From Ephemerocybe angulata (lineage: Eukaryota > Basidiomycota > Agaricomycetes > Agaricales > Psathyrellaceae), in assembly GCA_013368325.1 (NCBI GenBank), contig JAACJK010000002.1:1116001-1180000 (forward strand): DNA of 64,000 nt, given 5' to 3'. The position numbers and the translations under genes were made by a program. Shown piece by piece: positions 46,680-57,706 of this stretch (the stretch's first letter is position 1; each line of letters opens with the position of its first letter). The notes beneath the pieces are model-generated. The model was not told where the DNA came from. It did no database searches and saw nothing but the letters and a program-made list of their open reading frames with translations.

Positions 46680-46936
46680 AGTTTGTAAAAACGGAGAGAC
46701 GGATCGACGGATGCGGTGTGTGAGGAGTGAGAACTGAAATATGACCTCACAATCAGCAAGCTCGTCGAACAATGGGTGTGATGGTTGAGAACTAGCCGTG
46801 AATGGCCCAAGCACGGCTTCCCAATTTGGGACCTCCCGGGCAATCGTGAGAAACCGGCCGTCAACCGCTCGTCCCTGTAGGAAGTTCAAACGACGCTTCT
46901 TGCTTCCGACCATAAGTATCGTTTTCTCTAGTAAGG
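46680..46936. promoter_or_regulatory. Bidirectional promoter between F5 and F6
   Basis: 257 bp separate the divergent start codons. It holds the near-palindrome TCCCAATTTGGGA (46819-46831) beside a CCATTCACGGCTAG element (46793-46807, read toward F5). The same arrangement, CAATTTGGGACC plus a GCCAATCGCGGCTTG element, lies upstream of F8. The F6 side shares gcttcttgcttccgaccat with F4. Coordinated expression of F5 and F6 is likely but inferred. Confidence 0.6.
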
Positions 46937-49545
46937 ATGCCCATTAATTCTAGGGTTCGGACCCGATCCCAAACGCGTTGTGGAGCTCAGCATGCTTCCG
47001 TTCAAGCCATACCGAATGCTTCTATTCTTCCACTCAAACCCAAACTCGCCGCACTTTCGAAACCTCGAGCTCGAGCAAGACCAAAGTCCACCGCAACCAC
47101 TCGGCAGGATAAATCTACCAAAGCACCGCCCCAAGTGCGGTCTGCTGTCCCACTGTCCAATCTTGCCCCGACCGTTCGCAGCCGCCCGTATACACGTTCA
47201 GTAGCCGCTGCAGAACGAGCTATGGAGGCCATCCGTGGTCCTGATCATGATCAGAAGGCCCGAGCTTCTTCAAATGCAGTCTCCTCGAAGAAAGCCGCAC
47301 CGCTTCCTGCGCCGAGAACACCACCAAGGGGCCAACCTGCACTTCCCCCCTTTCCCGATTTCGTTATAGAAAACGAATCCTCTGGCTCGAAGGCTGGGGC
47401 GAGTGAAATAACAAGAACTGTGATGCAGGAACTCCACAGTATTGAAAGCATCGACGGCGCTTTTTTACAGGGCCTCTACACGGATGTTGTGTCCGAGAGC
47501 AAGATTGAGGATTTTCTGTCAGCGACTTTGTTGTATGACCATGGCAAACATGCATGGACAGGAATACCACGGGACTGCCAGGATGAAGAGAACCTACTCA
47601 CGCCGCTCAGGTCGATCATCGACGCGATAGTCAACGGTCTAGGTGATGTCAATGGCACTCGAAGGGTTGTTGACACACGCACCTCTGATTTCCTTCATGC
47701 GGACGAGGCATCACACACGTCGAAGCCTCTCATATCCGTTTTGGCAACTGGCCCGTCCTTTCAGAAGCCTAAAACCCTGACGGGGGAGGAGCAGGCTGAT
47801 GACATGAACATTGGATTCAGCAACACGGCCTCCATCTTTCAAATAACGCGAGATACCACCAGCTTCGACAACAAGCATATTGAGCAGCTCGCCATCCTCA
47901 GCAGGTGTGTTTCATCAACTATTATGATCGCTCTCCCTCCTGACTCCGTGAATCTAGGGAGATTATGATCAATCAGCCGAATCGCCTGTTCTGTCGCTCA
48001 CTCCTCATCACTGAGGCACGGGTACTCCTGTTGCATTACGACCACAGCGGCGCATACAGGACTGGATTCGTTGACATTCATGACGATCCACGCACCTTCA
48101 TTCGGCTGGTTCTCGGCCTTTCATCAGTCGAAGAGGAGGTCCTTGGTCTAGATACCAGCGTTCAATGGGTGATCGAAAACGGTGTAAAGGTTGGGGGAAC
48201 TATCTCTACTCTCGATGCCTCTGGAAAACGGGTAGCGTACGCGCTTCAAAGTGTGGAGCCGATTTTCTCCCGTGATGTCGTGCGTGGACGCGGAACGGTT
48301 TGCTGGGCTGCTAAAGACGCGACCGGGAGCCCTGTCATCATCAAGGACCTCTGGAGAGCTGACATGAAGGGCCCTGAACACGAATTCCTGGAACGCGCCA
48401 AGGGTCTGCGGGGCGTTGTACAGATGGTGTCATTTGAAGACGACCGAGCTCAAACCAAGGACTTCCGCCCAGAGACCTACCGGTCGGATGATTTCTACAA
48501 CCGCACGTTATCGCGAATTACGATGCAGCGTTACGGTGCCTCTCTAGCTCACTCCCCCTCGCAGTGGCGAGCAATCGCAGCGCTCCGGGACGCAATTCAA
48601 GGTTCGCAGAAGCTGTTCCATTCATTATTCCACTCTTGACTCACTTCCCACTGCGACTATCCAGGCCATCTCAATCTCGTTAAATCGAACGTATTGCATC
48701 GTGATGTGTCTACGGAGAACGTTCTTCTGTCAATGGGCGAAGAGGGTGCTCCTTCCGGTCAGCGCGGTATCCTCATCGATCTTGACATGGCAGCGCCTGT
48801 TAAAGGGGAAAGGGCGCTATTCTCTGTGGAGGGTCGTGTGGTGCGTTATATCAAGGTTGCTTTACCTCAAACATCTAACTTACTCTTTCAACAGGGAACA
48901 TGGCTATACCAATCCTCAGCAGTCTTAAAAAGCGGTGCGGACAGTGATGGCCTCGCTCACGTCGATCACGACTACCTGGACGATCTCGAGTCCTTCTTCT
49001 ATGTCCTGTGCCATCTTTTGTATGGATTTGATAGCATCGGTGTCGCAAAGTCCGACGCAGATCTCGCGCAGACGGCGCCACTGGGGCGTTGGGAAATCCA
49101 GGACGCAACTATGGCTTCAAATAGCAAGGTCATCTATATCCATTCGCAGGGAACTTTTATACCCCCCGCTGCCTTTTGGAGCCAACCATGTCTCTATCTC
49201 TGCGACAAATTTCGCCGTTTCATCGGTCCGCTCATTTTGGAGAAAATCAACATTCGGGCCCCAATGCGCTCAGCCGCGAGGAAAGCACTCCTCGATGGCT
49301 TGCATTCCGGCATGGAGGATCATTACTCACAGGTCCTTTCTTTCTTCGACGAGGCTTTGGAGGAATTAGCCAAGCCCGGCGGTGAAGCCCCACGTCGACC
49401 TCTATCGGCCTCTACGACTTCGAGCCTTGATTCCCCGAGGAGGGATGCTAATCCTCCCCCTGCTCCCGTAAATCGGGGTGTGAAACGGTCAATCGAAGAC
49501 GTGGAAGCCTTGCCCAACGTTCGGCGTACACGATCTAGACGTTAA
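46937..49545 (+). CDS. FunK1-type fungal protein kinase F6 (paralogue of F4)
   Basis: Exons 46937-47904, 47958-48601, 48665-48840 and 48895-49545 encode 812 residues. N-terminus with RVRTRSQTRCGAQ. The core has QPNRLFCRSLLITE, ATP-binding Lys452 (VIIKDLWR), HRD at 549-551 (HRDVSTENVL) and LIDLDMAAPVKG. The C-terminus (ALPNVRRTRSRR) is nearly the same as in F4. Similarity to F4 extends from the leader to about 370 bp past the stop, a segmental duplication with a period of about 6.26 kb. F5, on the other strand, lies between them. All catalytic residues are present. Confidence 0.93.
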
Positions 49546-51185
49546 CCTACATTTCCATGTAATTTAATCTCATAGCAATTTTGTGTTCAACTCATGTATA
49601 ACTCGAGTACTCACAGCTGTGTGTGTACTTAATAGAAGCTGCGTGAAGTAAGAATATACGCCGGTATGTAAACGTGAGATCGTTCACTGGCCTTATGAAG
49701 CCTTATGACCACGTCGAAGAAGCCATGATCCTGCTTCTTCGCCCTTGTCCCTACTTTAGCATTCTCACAGTTGTGTCCGCTAAACGGTTCTCCGAATATG
49801 GGCTACCCGGTGGACTTGGACCCTGGCTCTTATACGGGGAAGGAGTGGTAATAGACGTTGAACTGGAATATCATATGTCAAATGCTGAATGTCTTCGCGA
49901 TTACGAGTAAGAAGCTAATGTATTGGGTTATATGGAAGTATCAGACTTTCGGCTTGAGGGAAGTTATCATGGGTATGCGCCTTAACGTCGCCTGAGTGCG
50001 GTGGCGGCCTCCACATACACAAATGTAGCAACGCAGTCAGCTGCGGGATCAAGTCGTAGAACAGGCTGTCGACGTTCGAAGTCTGCCACCATCTGGCATC
50101 AGTCGTATCTTCGACGAAGATACGAGTGTTGCCAGATGATGGCGGCGCGCATCTTCGACTAATATTCCTATTTCAAGATCAAAGTTCCTCGTCTAACTAT
50201 AGCAAAGGACAGGTCAGTTCCGGAAGATACCGATGGTAATTCACACAACAGCGAGAGGCACGGTACCTGAGGTAGTTAGACCTCTATACAAGGTTGACCT
50301 GAACTGAATTTCCTCGATTGGCTCTGTCTCGCGCTTCATGATCATCTGGATTAACAGGGACAATAGGAGAAGTCAATGGGTCTTTTCTGCCAGAGAACGG
50401 TCGAAGACTAACCGTAGGGAGGGATGGCAGCCATAACAGCCGCTGCGCTGGCTACAAACGTCGTCAACACAAGGAAGCATGCTAGCTGCTGCTGGGCGAG
50501 CTTTTGGAACATCATATCAAAGGATGTTGGATGAGGCTGGGTATTAACGTCTATGGAAAGGGACAAACAAGCGCCTTATATAACCGTTCTGCGTCGAGCT
50601 CCGGGATCCAGTAGTAGCCATTATGACATGTCCGTGTCCAAGTTTCCAAATGGGTGGCTTGGATACTGTGGGGCAAAGACATCCCAGGCAGTTCCCACTC
50701 TCATCATATCATCAGACTCGATGCTCGAGAAGCTTGAGAGAAGAAGCAATTTATAGACTACAGTATACACCACAAAGAGAATGTAAGCACAATCATACGG
50801 CCACGCGATACGTCAGTCTTCGGAATCGGAAATAGAGAGAAGAAAGGGAGGCAATAGGTTTGGTAGTGCTTGCTCTCCTTCGTCGAAGGGTGGGATGACC
50901 AAGCGTACGCGTTCTTGTAAAGGGTAGTTAGTGCGGGTACTGATGTCAGTAGAATGGAATATGAGAACAGTGGCGCTTAGAGGGGCGTAGGCCATGCGGG
51001 CGAAGAAGGGGGCGGGCGCGAGAGAATCTTGAGTCTAAGGTTCTCGGATATGTATTCAGAGAAAGTCGTTGTTCTTGGACGTAGGAAGTTCGCGAGGGTT
51101 CTGAAATAAGCTTACAACAGCAGAAAGCAGGGTATCATCGTCATTCATATCAAAAAGAGCGAGAACATCGGCCAACCTAGCGTAG
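49546..51185. other. Intergenic region between F6 and the Zn2Cys6 gene
   Basis: About 1.6 kb between convergent genes. The first 370 bp are the duplicated F4/F6 3' flank. A strong hairpin at 50085-50146 is listed separately. A minus-strand frame at 50995-50813 (60 codons, starting MAYAPLSATVLIFHSTD) looks coding-like but has no partner exon that I can define. It could be the last exon of a lost gene. Nothing else is supported. Confidence 0.5.
50085..50146. repeat. Inverted repeat, about 28 bp arms with a minimal loop
   Basis: Left arm catctggcatcagtcgtatc onward and the reverse complement of the right arm, catctggcaacactcgtatc onward, match over about 24 bp with a few mismatches and continue outward more weakly into ttcgaag and atcttcga. 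A transcript in either direction would fold into one long stem with a loop of only a few bases. It may be a small-RNA precursor, a remnant of a mobile element or a replication-generated palindrome. Nothing decides between these. Confidence 0.75.
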
Positions 51186-54100
51186 TCACGACATCGGAAC
51201 GTCCGATCCCAAAATCCCACAATCCTGCATAAACGCCAGCCAATTCGAATCCAACCTCGATTCTCCCGAAAGCCCCAACTCAATAGCCCCAGGATTCAAA
51301 GGCATCGCTCCGCCAAGATTCGGGTCCCCCCCTTGGTTCGCCGAACCCCCTCTCGATTGCTGATCTTTCAAGCCCTGCGATACCAGTCCAAATGACGACA
51401 AGAGCTCCACATTCTCTTGCAGGTCGAACTGGTACGCAGGCCCGGCGTCATGTTGGCTTGACCCCATACCGTCTGAGCCCTGGTATCTACTGCCCGACGC
51501 CGCAGGGTAGCCTGGCATATCTGGCGCACTCGGCTGCCGCATCGCCGCCGACCAATCCCCCGTCGTCTGTCCCTGGCTCGTCGAAGGGAACCAGGGAGGT
51601 TGCGACATGGGATCCCACGTCGCCCACGCCCAAGCATTCGGCTGGTCTGGTACAGTAGGCTGGTGACCCTGCGACTGAGTAGACACGTACTCAGAAGTAC
51701 TCGTCCCCAGCGAAGCGAAGAGCTGAGAGTATGTTGGCCCTCCTGTCAGGTACGCCGATTCCACCGATGGTGCGGCGTTCGAATTGAGATTGGGGAAGTT
51801 GCTGAACTGGGACGCGATATCGAAGTCGTCTGGGGGAGGGTGGCTTGGGGGCGACGACGCCGATGAGGGGAGCGCGGAGGACTGCGGAGGTGATACACTT
51901 GTCCATGCTGAGTCGTTACCCGTGCTCCGTGTGGGGGATCCGATTGAGTTGCGCCGCTGGGATATGCTGGGCTTGCGCCGGCCCTTCGTTGTCAGGACGC
52001 GTGCTTGTCCTCCAAAGATGGCAAGGTCGATATCCCGGGCGGCTTCCGACTATACCAGAGTCAATCAGACGTCCGGTACATAGAACAAGAGGGAAAGAAG
52101 TACTTACATCGTTGTCTACTTGGGGCGAAGTCGGTGGCTCGCCTGATGTGCTATCTTTGTAGATTTCAGACGCTTTGTCTTGTAGTCTCTTTAGCACAGC
52201 CTGTTGGTGATCGAGGGTGCGATGTTCGATTAGCAGATAGCCTCGATGGAATTGAACGAGCTGCTTACCAGTGCGACTCTTGCCCTCTGCGACTGCGGCG
52301 CTGCCCTTTGGAAAAGGAAAACGGCCATCTGTAGGTCGCTCAGTGCATTGGCTGCTATACTGGAGTTGGGACATCGGGTAACAATCGTTCCTACAATGAT
52401 CTAAGAGTAAGTGTAGATGTTAATGTCATAGGCTCAAAATGATACGACAGCACAAGACGCACCGCAGCTGAAAACGTATGATACAGAAGGAACCATATCC
52501 GTTTCGCCAGGGTCTCGCATCTGTCGAACTGGTGCGCGGTAGCCTTGATGATGATAGAAGCGCAGCGAGCGGCTGTAAGGAACGAGGCGGAGAAAGGGCT
52601 CTTCATAGGATTGGTAGGAAAGTCGAGCATTGCCTGGGCGAAGAAGCTCCGGTGCAGGTAAAGCATGGCTTATCACACAGTCGTTCAGCGGCACCTCCAT
52701 ACTACAGACGGGTCGACTACTCACTGACGGTCCGATATTGACTAGCGTAGAAGTCACGAACGCTGAGTGATGTTGAGTAGTATAGCGATTCGCCGTCAGC
52801 CGGGCTGAGGTAGGGCTTTAGCGAAGTCGGGAAGGACATTTCCCTGACTTTGCGATCCAGGTCGAGGATGGTTTGGTAGTTTGGTGCTTGAGCTGTCAGA
52901 GTAGCTTCTGCGACGCAATAGAAGATATCTCGCGCGTAGTCGTGTTTGAGCTTCCAGACTGAGCTAGGACGTCAATGACTCGATCATGGGCCGAACAAGC
53001 ATGAACTCACATCCGCTTTGAATCTCCCCAGTATCGCTTAGAGTCGCTTCCTTGTCCTCCGGATACTCGCAATCTACGTACGATAGTGGTATCGCTGGAG
53101 GGCGGCCTAATGCAAGACTCTGATGGAGCATGGCGCGCGTCAGCCAACGGGTGAGATGAGGGGAAGATGTGGTGGACTAACGTGGGATACGTCGGCTGAG
53201 AAGATCTCCCAAAACAAGTTTCGTCGTCGTTGAACAAGTGCAGGGTCCAAGTTCCACCGTGCGCTATCTCGGTCTGAAAACGTAACGATGAGCACATGAG
53301 GCCAATGGGGAGGGTGACACTTACGGAGTCCGTACTATCAATAGGGCTTCGTCAGTTGGGGAATCCAGTTGGAAGGGGTAACAACGTACGCTCTGAGCCA
53401 GCTTGGCAGCTACGCCCATTATACACCACTAATCAAACTAGTCAGGCAAAATAGAGGTGGAGAGGAATGTAGGATACTGACTGCACCGTGCCGCGTATAC
53501 TTCTTTCCCGCTAAACTGTGATACGTCGCCATGAGGCCAACGGCTTGAACTGTCTCTAACGTCGGCGAATACGTGTTTCGGAGAGATAGTGCCGCCCGTC
53601 CCAGATGATAGAAATGTTCCCCTTGAGCGTTATAGGGCGGAAGCGAGACGTCCATCAGTGCTCCGAGGGAGAAGATCAAGAATAAAGAAGCCAGGGAATG
53701 TGGGTATGCCGAATCGTCGATCTCCAGCGGATGTGCCGGAGGCTCCCCATTTGCTCTGGCTTGTACTCGGGCTCTGGCAGTTGCGTAGATTTGGGGGAGG
53801 AGGGTGTGTAGGAGCTCGTCTTGCTTGATAGGGCGAAAGAAGAACGAGGCGTGGTTGATCCATACTTCGCACAGCGCCGTCGCTCTGGCTCGATCCGGGA
53901 GGAAGGCTTCTAAGAGCTCTAGGGCACGTGCGTTGGGGCGACGAGTGGAGAACAGGGGTAGCCGGTTGGAGAGCTGCTCGATCTCGGGTGGGAGGGTGAT
54001 GGCATCGTAATCTTCGCTCTCTGCGTCATCCCCGTCCTCGGCCTAATGGTGCCAGTTCAGCTTGTAGAAAGCAAGGTGTTGGTCGACATTACTCACGAGC

Positions 54101-54837
54101 ATCAATGTCTATATTTCGGTGCTCAGCATGCCCTGCACTTTAAGTTCCACGATTCGACGCACCTCAGATCCAGCAGAGCGTCCAAAGTATGTCGCATTCC
54201 CATCCTCTCCCAGCGCTAATGTTCCAAGGGCATCGATGACATCCTTCGTGCCCGAAGGTGTTGGCGGCTCCGGTTTGTGTTCAAGCGCTTCTCCCCCGAA
54301 CTTTAGTTTCAGGTGTTCGTCGCTCAACAAAGGGTGCCTCTCCTCCGACACGGATGCCTGAAGGATGGCGAGTGCGTCTTCCAGTTGCCGGATTCTGGTG
54401 CTCATTTCCGAGATCTTACGATGCAGCTGGTCTGTATCGGCCAGGATGAACCTAAACCTGAAGTAAGTGATGTGTGCTGTATTGAGACATGCCCCATGCG
54501 TACCGAGTTCCTTGTCCTGCGGAAAGAATACCTAGAAATGAATGAGTGTCTACCAAGGCCACGATGATCAAGCGCGACATACCACAGGGACAGATACTGT
54601 CACAGCCTCTCCTCACACACGAGCCACAGGGAACTTGCTTGTCGCATTTCAGCTTGAGTCGACGGCATTCAGCGCAAGAAAGCTCTCCTGGGAAGGTGTA
54701 AATATTCGATATCAGGGATGTGGGACCATAACCGACTCACCTTTCATACGCTTGAACTCGATATCCTTGAGCTCCTCCTCCGAAATCTGCTTCTGCGACC
54801 GCCGAGTGCTGATGACTCGAGTAGTGTCGACGGGCAT
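51186..54837 (-). CDS. Zn2Cys6 fungal transcription factor with microexons
   Basis: Nuclear DNA-binding regulator. Fifteen exons: 54837-54741, 54687-54583, 54531-54504, 54451-54163, 54108-54097, 54042-53482, 53428-53390, 53334-53325, 53273-53182, 53119-53011, 52958-52725, 52668-52463, 52400-52269, 52200-52108 and 52049-51186. They sum to 2871 nt, giving 956 residues with every phase consistent. The zinc cluster uses Cys37, 40, 47, 53, 56 and 65 (CAECRRLKLKC). A short coiled coil follows (LHRKISEMSTRIRQLEDAL). The fungal-specific regulatory domain has GLHRDSARW, RRRNLFWEIFSADV, LALGRPPAIPLSYVDCEYPEDKEA and YLHRSFFAQA. The last 230 residues are Ser/Pro/Gln/Gly-rich and probably form an activation domain. 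Exons 5 and 8 are 12 and 10 nt long. Target genes are unknown. Confidence 0.93.
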
Positions 54838-56386
54838 GACAGGTCGGATCCAAGTGGTTCATGCTGAGAGGCAACATAACAGGAATTGCCCCAGCTGACC
54901 AGGTCAGTGCCAGGAAGAAGGTCATCGGATCACAGCGTCAGCATTTGATCCCAGGCGCTATAGCGCCGCCACCCCATTTCGCGGGATCTAATCTAAGCGA
55001 GCTTCCCCTTACCTGGAGGACGGTGCTTAAGGTTAAATGCCGGTCGTGTCGATGAGGGCAAAGACGACCAACAGCAAGGTTGAACGAAGCCAGAAATGAC
55101 GAGGGTGGACACCTGTGGAGGGGTATGGACGACGGTGAGCACCATGATCGTCGTGCTGGCCCGAGACGGACGTTGAAAAATACCCCAAGCCCGTGTGTGT
55201 GTGTGTATTTTCCAAGGTCGGTTGCGACCCCCAGGGCGGCTTACGGAGAGAAACTCCAGAAACTCCTGCCGCGCTGGTGAATACTGATTCGTGATGGTTT
55301 TCCTTTTCGTAGCCGGGATCGTACTTGTGTGTCTGGAGCTCTAGTCAAACGTCCAAGTCAAGTTGTTGTGGATTTTCGGGGACCCTAAACTCAATATATC
55401 GACTTCCGGAAAACGGGTCGCAGAAACAGGATGAGGGACGTACCTAGGGATGTATTGGGGCTCGAGTGGTCTGATCGTGCTTGTCGTCTGGAGCTCTAGC
55501 CAAACGTCCAAGTCCTTTTGTGAACGACAGAAGATGCGGTGGCTGCATCGAAGTCGGCGAGGCCGGCGACGGCCAACATGGTACACCCAGCGGGTCGCCT
55601 CCACCATTGCAGTTACGAAGGCATAAATGGAGACACTCTGGGCACCCGTCAGGGTGCTGAAAAAGTCAATTTAGCGATGGAGTTTATACCTTAGCTCCCC
55701 TATGACCTGTCGCGCGCCATATTTTTTCAGAGTAGAAGATTTTGTGCGGCTCTAGAGGTTTCTCGCGACGAGGAGATGGCAGTAAGAAGAGCAATGCAAT
55801 TTCGAAAGTTCGAACGAATCGAAACGAATCCAACCCTATCCTGGGGTTCGCTTTTCCTGTTTAGGGCTTATTGCAGTAATATAGTGATTAGGCGCCCTGC
55901 ACTTCAGCATGCTCCTATGTGAGAAGGGGGAACCTGTACGTGTAAAATAGCCTTTAAAATGTTTTACATCTCAAAGAATAACGATCCGCGTACTCAAGCC
56001 CAATTTCTTGAGTTCAGCAACGGCCACATGTCTTATTTCAAGCATTAGGCCTGATGCAATAGGAAACCCACTGTCTTATCACTAAGGCTATTCGAGCCTA
56101 TCGCTTCATTCTGCTCTAGTATTAGCGCTTTGCACCGTGGCATATCGCCACGTTTCGTTGTTGCTTCAAGCAGTGAACGCGGGTCGGCAACTGCCGAGGA
56201 TTAGGGCGCCTAATCTCGTGACGCGTTTTTCCAACGTTGTTCGCGTGCTTCCTAACTGGGACGCCATCATCGACCTTTGGTTCCGCTTGGGTTGTTGTGG
56301 TCCGTTGTTCGCAGCTTTATACGCGCGTTCAAATATTTCTTTCTTTCTTCCTACATACCACATCGCAGGCAGTTTCGTATTCGAGA
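54838..56386. other. Intergenic region between the Zn2Cys6 gene and F7
   Basis: About 1.5 kb of divergent promoter. A short GT microsatellite lies at about 55192-55208. A block of about 35 bp (tctggagctctag followed by caaacgtccaagtc) occurs twice, near 55331 and 55486. An 89-codon minus-strand frame at 55341-55607 is not recognised. The last 180 bp are homologous to the F1 promoter. No gene is supported. Confidence 0.5.
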
Positions 56387-57330
56387 ATGTCCGCTTCCTC
56401 TGCCCCGGACACGGGCATTGGGGTTCGCACCCACTCGCGAGCACGCGCCCAAGCCCTTTCTGAAGCTCAAGTCGCATTCGAAATGCCCACTTCCTCTGCA
56501 TCGGAGACCAAAGCTGGGGCTCGCGCACGGTCGCGAACATCAACTTCCACAACTCAGCAACAAGATTCGACTTCGGCTGCATCCGAGGCAGCCCCTCCTG
56601 AGCATGTCAAGTCTTCGAAGACTCGTTCTTCTAGGCCTCGAACTCGAAAGCCAAAGACAGTCATTGTCCGCTGGCACAGCCCAGCCCCTGAGTCCACCCT
56701 CTCCAATAAAACTGGCGATGCCACCAATTCGACCGCTGGCGCAGAGTCCGTCACAAAGAAGAAGAAAAAGAAGGCCTGCAAGAAGCCTATCCGTGCCCCC
56801 GACGCTGTGGCTTCTCAATTCGATCAACACTCTGCTTCCGATGCCTTGAATAAAGGCTCAGCCAACGCTTCCGTCTCTGGTGGCATATCACTTCTACGCA
56901 GATCCCAGGAGAAGTTCGAGGAAATGAAGGCTCGACGCCCATCAAAATTCCCGACGCTCCCGATGGCACAGTCAAGAAAGACATGGCACCTGGGCTTCCC
57001 CTTTCCCACTTTACCTCCCAATTGGAGGTGGTTACCGCCCTCCGTGATAGTATCCAAGGTGAGCTACCTTCGTTTAATTTCTTTAAGTTGTCTCGCGCTG
57101 ATAACCTTTATCTTGCACCGTATAAGCCCATCGCGACCTTCTTATCGCCGGCACACTGCATAGGGATATAACGATGAACACCATTCTCCTTGAGCCTGAT
57201 GAGGCTGATGGAATTAGGAAAAAGGCCTCTAGACGACGAAGATGATGAAGAGGATCCTCCGTTCAAGCGTTACTGCAACCCAAGTGACCCCAACAGCAGC
57301 GCTAGCGGACTTGGCCACGGATTGATGTAG
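56387..57330 (+). pseudogene. FunK1 pseudogene F7, two internal deletions and a frameshift
   Basis: Promoter and N-terminal tail (MSASSAPDTGIG, VRTHSRARAQ) match F1. A base is missing near 56930 relative to F1, shifting the frame. At about 56975 the sequence jumps to the segment before the catalytic loop (LSHFTSQLEVVTALRDSIQG), removing about 1.1 kb that would encode most of the N-lobe including the ATP-binding Lys. An intron starts at 57059 and its acceptor is followed by HRDLLIAG and HRDITMNTIL. A second jump near 57217 joins directly to the acidic C-terminal tail (DDEDDEEDPPFKR), removing about 0.95 kb of C-lobe. The stop is at 57328-57330. The relic keeps HRD where its relative F1 has HRN, so the F1 change came after the two separated. 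Confidence 0.9.
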
Positions 57331-57706
57331 CCTTTTCAAGCGGAGGATAGCAGGCACGTTAAGCTCGGCACTTCGAGTACCTCTATTGGGTTTCGTGTTA
57401 GTACTCGAGTAATTGATATATACCTACAGTGTCCAACTGATACCTATGTACACCCATGTTTGAGCATCAACCCCCGTGCCCCTCATATTTAATGCCGCCA
57501 CCTTCAAATGACCTCTCCTTCTTGAAGGTACCTACCTCTACCTGTGTGATCACGGAAACATCAGGGGCCGATAAGAAGCGAATGTTATATGTGAGCTCTG
57601 GAGTGACGTCTATGGTATTCAAAAAGAGCCAAATAAACACGAGGGAACAAGTATCATGTACATACTACATAAATGTTCGTAATAACCAAGCGCAGTAGAC
57701 GTCGTT
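57331..57706. other. Convergent region between F7 and F8
   Basis: About 375 bp holding the 3' ends of F7 and F8. No gene, repeat or hairpin was noticed. Confidence 0.6.
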
